From: an uncultured Prevotellaceae bacterium
Lineage (GTDB): Bacteria; Bacteroidota; Bacteroidia; Bacteroidales; Bacteroidaceae
Reading direction: 5' to 3'
Assembly: GCA_902800585.1 (NCBI GenBank)
Contig: CADCEW010000015.1
Coordinates: 1,003-43,307, forward strand
Length of the DNA: 42,305 nucleotides
Below, in pieces: positions 39,959 through 42,305 of the stretch. Every line of letters starts with the position of its first letter. Positions within the stretch are counted from its first letter, which is position 1. Position numbers and translations under genes: made by a program. Under the pieces are notes generated by a model. It saw only the letters and a list, made by a program, of their open reading frames with translations, had not been told where the DNA came from and searched no databases.

Positions 39959-41139
39959 TGGAACGCCTTTGGAACAAAAACTATATCAAGGTGATGACGG
40001 CAAACTTCTCGCTGTTCTTCGCCTTTTATTTGCTCACCCCGTTACTGCCACTCTATCTGAGTGAGACCTTCGGGGCGACCAAGGATGTTATTGGACTCGT
40101 ATTGTCTGGCTATACCATTACTGCACTCCTCTTCCGTCCGTTCAGCGGTTATCTCGTTGACTCCTTTCCTCGAAAGACTGTTCTGATGGTGAGCTTTTCC
40201 GCCTTTGCTATCTTCTTTGCAGGCTATCTTGCAGCAGGAACGCTCCTACTCTTTACCATCGTCAGAACGTTACACGGAGGTCCTTTTGGTACTTTGACTG
40301 TTGCCAACTCCACTGTTGCCATCGATGTACTGCCTTCATCGCGACGTAACGAGGGTATCGGATATTACGGACTAAGCAACAACCTCGCAATGGCGATAGC
40401 CCCGACCTTTGCTATTTTTATCTATGCAGAGACCCATAATTTCGAACTCCTCTTTTGGCTTGCCTTTGCTATCGCTACCTTCGGCTGGATTGTCGATGCA
40501 AGCGTCACCCTCAAACCCAAAAACACTCAAATCTCAAGGCTCAACTCTAAGCTTTCATTAGACCGTTTCTTCTTAAAAAACGGTTGGCTGTTGGGTGTGA
40601 ATATGGTGTTTTTCGGTTTCTGCTTCGGTGTACTAAGCAACTATCTCGCCATCTACGGCAAACAGGTCATGGGTATCACAGGTGGTACAGGCACATGGTT
40701 TATGCTCTGTTCTATTGGATTGATTCTTTCCCGACTGCAAGGTGGTAAGGCACTACGCAAAGGACTGCTTACCCATAACGCTTCTGAGGGTATGCTTATC
40801 TCTTTGGTAGGCTATACGCTTTTTGTCGCTTTTCCCAATAGTTTTGGCTATTACTCCTCTGCCATCCTCATCGGCTTGGGTAATGGCCACATGTGGCCAG
40901 CTTTCCAGAACATGATGATTTCCATGGCTCATCATAACGAGCGTGGCACTGCCAATTCGACTATTCTCATCTCGTGGGACATCGGCATGGGACTCGGTAT
41001 CCTCGCTGGTGGAGCCATTGCCGAGCATTTAGGCTATACAGCCGCCTTCTGGATAGTTGCCATCATGAACGCCACTGGTGTCCTTCTCTATTTCCTCAAG
41101 ACAAAACAGTTTTTCCTTGAAAGGAGAATAGAAGTATAA
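39958..41139 (+). CDS. MFS transporter
   Basis: 393 aa with about 12 transmembrane helices. The MFS loop 2-3 signature appears as RPFSGYLVDSFPRKTVLM (about residues 61-78). A central cytoplasmic loop (KPKNTQISRLNSKLSLDRFF, about 182-201) separates two six-helix halves. It is translationally coupled to hisC by a 1-nt overlap and ends at a strong terminator, so it is expressed with hisGDC. It is most like small-molecule or drug exporters of the family. A role in histidine or intermediate export is only suggested by position. Confidence 0.88.
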   Translation: MERLWNKNYIKVMTANFSLFFAFYLLTPLLPLYLSETFGATKDVIGLVLSGYTITALLFRPFSGYLVDSFPRKTVLMVSFSAFAIFFAGYLAAGTLLLFTIVRTLHGGPFGTLTVANSTVAIDVLPSSRRNEGIGYYGLSNNLAMAIAPTFAIFIYAETHNFELLFWLAFAIATFGWIVDASVTLKPKNTQISRLNSKLSLDRFFLKNGWLLGVNMVFFGFCFGVLSNYLAIYGKQVMGITGGTGTWFMLCSIGLILSRLQGGKALRKGLLTHNASEGMLISLVGYTLFVAFPNSFGYYSSAILIGLGNGHMWPAFQNMMISMAHHNERGTANSTILISWDIGMGLGILAGGAIAEHLGYTAAFWIVAIMNATGVLLYFLKTKQFFLERRIEV

Positions 41140-41149
41140 AACAATCATA

Positions 41150-41187
41150 AAAAAAAGATTCGCCCATAACAGGCGAATCCTTTTTTG
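41150..41187. terminator. Bidirectional terminator
   Basis: GATTCGCC (41157-41164) pairs with GGCGAATC (41172-41179) around a 7-nt loop, with an A-run on the left and six T on the right. It serves the his-MFS unit on the plus strand and, by symmetry, the gene relic on the minus strand. Confidence 0.9.
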
Positions 41188-41207
41188 TCATGTATATCGA
41201 TAGAACT

Positions 41208-41261
41208 TTATTCTTCGACAGCAGCCTGTGCGGCGGCTAACGGATGTTGATAATCAGCTAC
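41208..41261 (-). pseudogene. 3' relic of a lost gene (17 codons)
   Basis: The minus strand reads VADYQHPLAAAQAAVEE and stop, with an in-frame TAA immediately upstream. The stretch is GC-richer and Ala-rich, unlike the AT-rich DNA beyond it, and its stop sits 21 nt ahead of a terminator that also works on this strand. It looks like the tail of a deleted gene. The parent family is not recognised, and chance is not excluded. Confidence 0.4.
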
Positions 41262-42081
41262 TTACAGGTTTGTGTAAAGTACTGGCACCTTGAATCCGAC
41301 ACATTCTGCGCGTTTTTACACGCTCGCGACGTGTTTTGGGAGCAGAATTTTCATTTTAATGTTATTATTTCACTCTTTGTTTTACACTAAATTGCTCGAC
41401 ATTACGTCTCACAATCCTTAACTGTCAATGCTTCACATGCCCCGAAGAAACAGCCTCCAATAACACGTTCTGCAAACTTTGTTTGCCAAGTTAGCAATTT
41501 CTTCTGACTTTACACTCATTTAGCACGTTTTTCTTGCAGAATGTGTTTGTTTTTAATATAAATTAAGGCAAAAACCACATCCATTTACCAATTTCTTGTT
41601 TCGATTAAAAGAAAAATGGATGGAATTTAATGCCATAAGTTTAGGTTTAAGTTTAGATGTTCTTATATATATAATAAGGTATTGTAAACCCAAAGCTAGA
41701 GATTGAAGGTTTAGCCTTTAAGTTTAGAATTGCAAGTATCTATACATGAATAAACGTAAACCTAAACTTGCCCGAATAAAATAATTGAATGTTTCCCAGA
41801 GAACACATTTTTCTTTTTACTGAAGATGAACCGATTTATTCTCTCCCCTTCTCATTGCCCTTTCCTTTTGACTGAAAAACGTTTTCATGAAAAACATTTC
41901 ATTTTGAGTTAACTTCTGTGGTATAGAAAGAAAACTCGCCTTAATGTAAGTTTTCTGCAAATCGACGGAGTTTTTCTAAATTTTCGCAAAACAACTATGA
42001 AAGTCATTTCGGCAGTAAATATTTTAATAACTGGATATAATTCGACAAACTCCATTATGTCCGAAGAGAGATACTTCGTTT
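41262..42081. other. Gene-free intergenic region with dispersed repeats
   Basis: No convincing gene was found in about 820 bp. It contains: ACACATTCTGC at 41299-41309, inverted as GCAGAATGTGT at 41536-41546, with a near copy ACACGTTCTGC at 41463-41473; a possible hairpin at 41578-41622 (CATCCATTT with AAATGGATG and inner TTTCTT/AAGAAA); a perfect 13-bp inverted repeat AAGTTTAGGTTTA (41637-41649) / TAAACCTAAACTT (41757-41769); and a short hairpin CGAAG/CTTCG (42062-42078) just after the AraC gene. Confidence 0.5.
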
Positions 42082-42305
42082 CTCATTTTCGTAGAAACTC
42101 GCTGGGAGTGAGACCGAAGTGTTTTTTGAATACACGAGTAAAATGTTGCGGATATTCAAAGCCGAGGAGTTCAGAAGTATCTGAGATGATTTTTCCGTCG
42201 TGAAGGTAGGCGGTGGCTCGTTGCATCACGAAGTTGCGGATGATGGCTGTGGCTGTCTCTCCTGTAGCCTGACGGATAAGGTCGCCGAAGTAGTTAGGCG
42301 AAAGG
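42082..42305 (-). CDS. AraC-family regulator, C-terminal DNA-binding part
   Basis: The last 74 residues of a protein whose start lies beyond the window. It reads LSPNYFGDLIRQATGETAT with FVMQRATAYLHDGK, the first HTH region of an AraC/XylS domain. The second HTH and signature follow, SDTSELLGFEYPQHFTRVFK and FGLTPSEFLRK. The GF.Y.QHFTR.FKK..G.TPS.F pattern is diagnostic. It binds DNA to control transcription; target and effector domain are unknown. The long AT-rich intergenic region lies directly downstream. Confidence 0.93.

Noticed and set aside
41997-42203. Plus-strand 68-aa frame
   Set aside because: Its second half is antisense to the AraC HTH domain and the first half is AT-rich without family features.
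1-42305. CRISPR arrays, insertion sequences, integrases, phage genes
   Set aside because: No evenly spaced 25-40 bp direct repeats and no transposase or integrase motifs were found on either strand.

Overview
The window reads as chromosome of a Bacteroidales bacterium, most probably Prevotella/Segatella. The reasons are: Bacteroidetes-only families (Porin_10, DUF4293, DUF4468, DUF4301 and a 114-aa omega subunit); promoters of the Bacteroidetes type (-33 TTTG/TTGG, about 19 bp, -7 TAnnTTTG) ahead of most transcription units; start codons mostly without a Shine-Dalgarno sequence; and a GH5 glycanase ending in the YNLQGQR...KGIYIRNGKK tail common on exported Prevotella proteins. Most of it is ordinary core genome on both strands. 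No insertion sequence, phage gene or CRISPR array was seen.

Layout. 1-652 (-): start of an SDR oxidoreductase and a 5'-truncated flavin reductase. 774-5112 (+): lactate permease plus lutABC lactate oxidation. 5109-7469: B3/4-domain protein (-), trpS (+), small HExxH protein (-). 7634-9633 (+): membrane-anchored HTH protein, NfeD, SPFH/stomatin. 9704-11334 (-): bamD-rpoZ-DUF4293. 11481-16739 (+): uvrB, then DUF4468, a 57-aa membrane protein and a Porin_10 protein. 16736-18500: HD-domain protein (-) diverging from menA (+), then a 58-aa membrane protein (-). 18509-21470 (-): RluA-type pseudouridine synthase, tRNA-Ser(CGA), YigZ, DUF1015. 21574-23403 (+): secreted GH5, followed by about 500 bp of repeat-rich noncoding DNA. 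23936-28306 (-): serA, serC, DbpA-type helicase, OmpH/Skp lipoprotein, small membrane protein. 28404-30235 (+): pepD and a lipoprotein. 30258-32468 (-): RelA/SpoT homolog. 32588-34105 (+): DUF4301. 34107-36650 (-): lytic transglycosylase, riboswitch-controlled queuosine-precursor transporter, queC. 36764-41139 (+): hisG-hisD-hisC and an MFS transporter. 41190-42081: almost gene-free. 42082-42305 (-): C-terminus of an AraC regulator.

How genes work together. The lactate genes form a complete import and oxidation unit. BamD, OmpH and the porin belong to outer-membrane biogenesis and function. SerA/SerC make serine, and DUF1015 probably belonged next to them before the GH5 gene came between. QueC and the YhhQ-type transporter are both queuosine genes, and a preQ1-I riboswitch sits directly on the transporter start codon.

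Most interesting points: (1) the preQ1-I riboswitch at 35464-35497; (2) two interlocked divergent promoters built on a repeated TTTTTGCAA; (3) a RelA/SpoT homolog that has lost two hydrolase metal ligands; (4) a GH5 gene between DUF1015 and serA; (5) two structured noncoding regions (23.49-23.88 kb and 41.27-42.06 kb); (6) a 17-codon gene relic that kept its terminator; (7) short-period tandem repeats, each with its own unit, at many gene junctions. No wholly new system is evident. All assignments come from reading the sequence; no database search was run.
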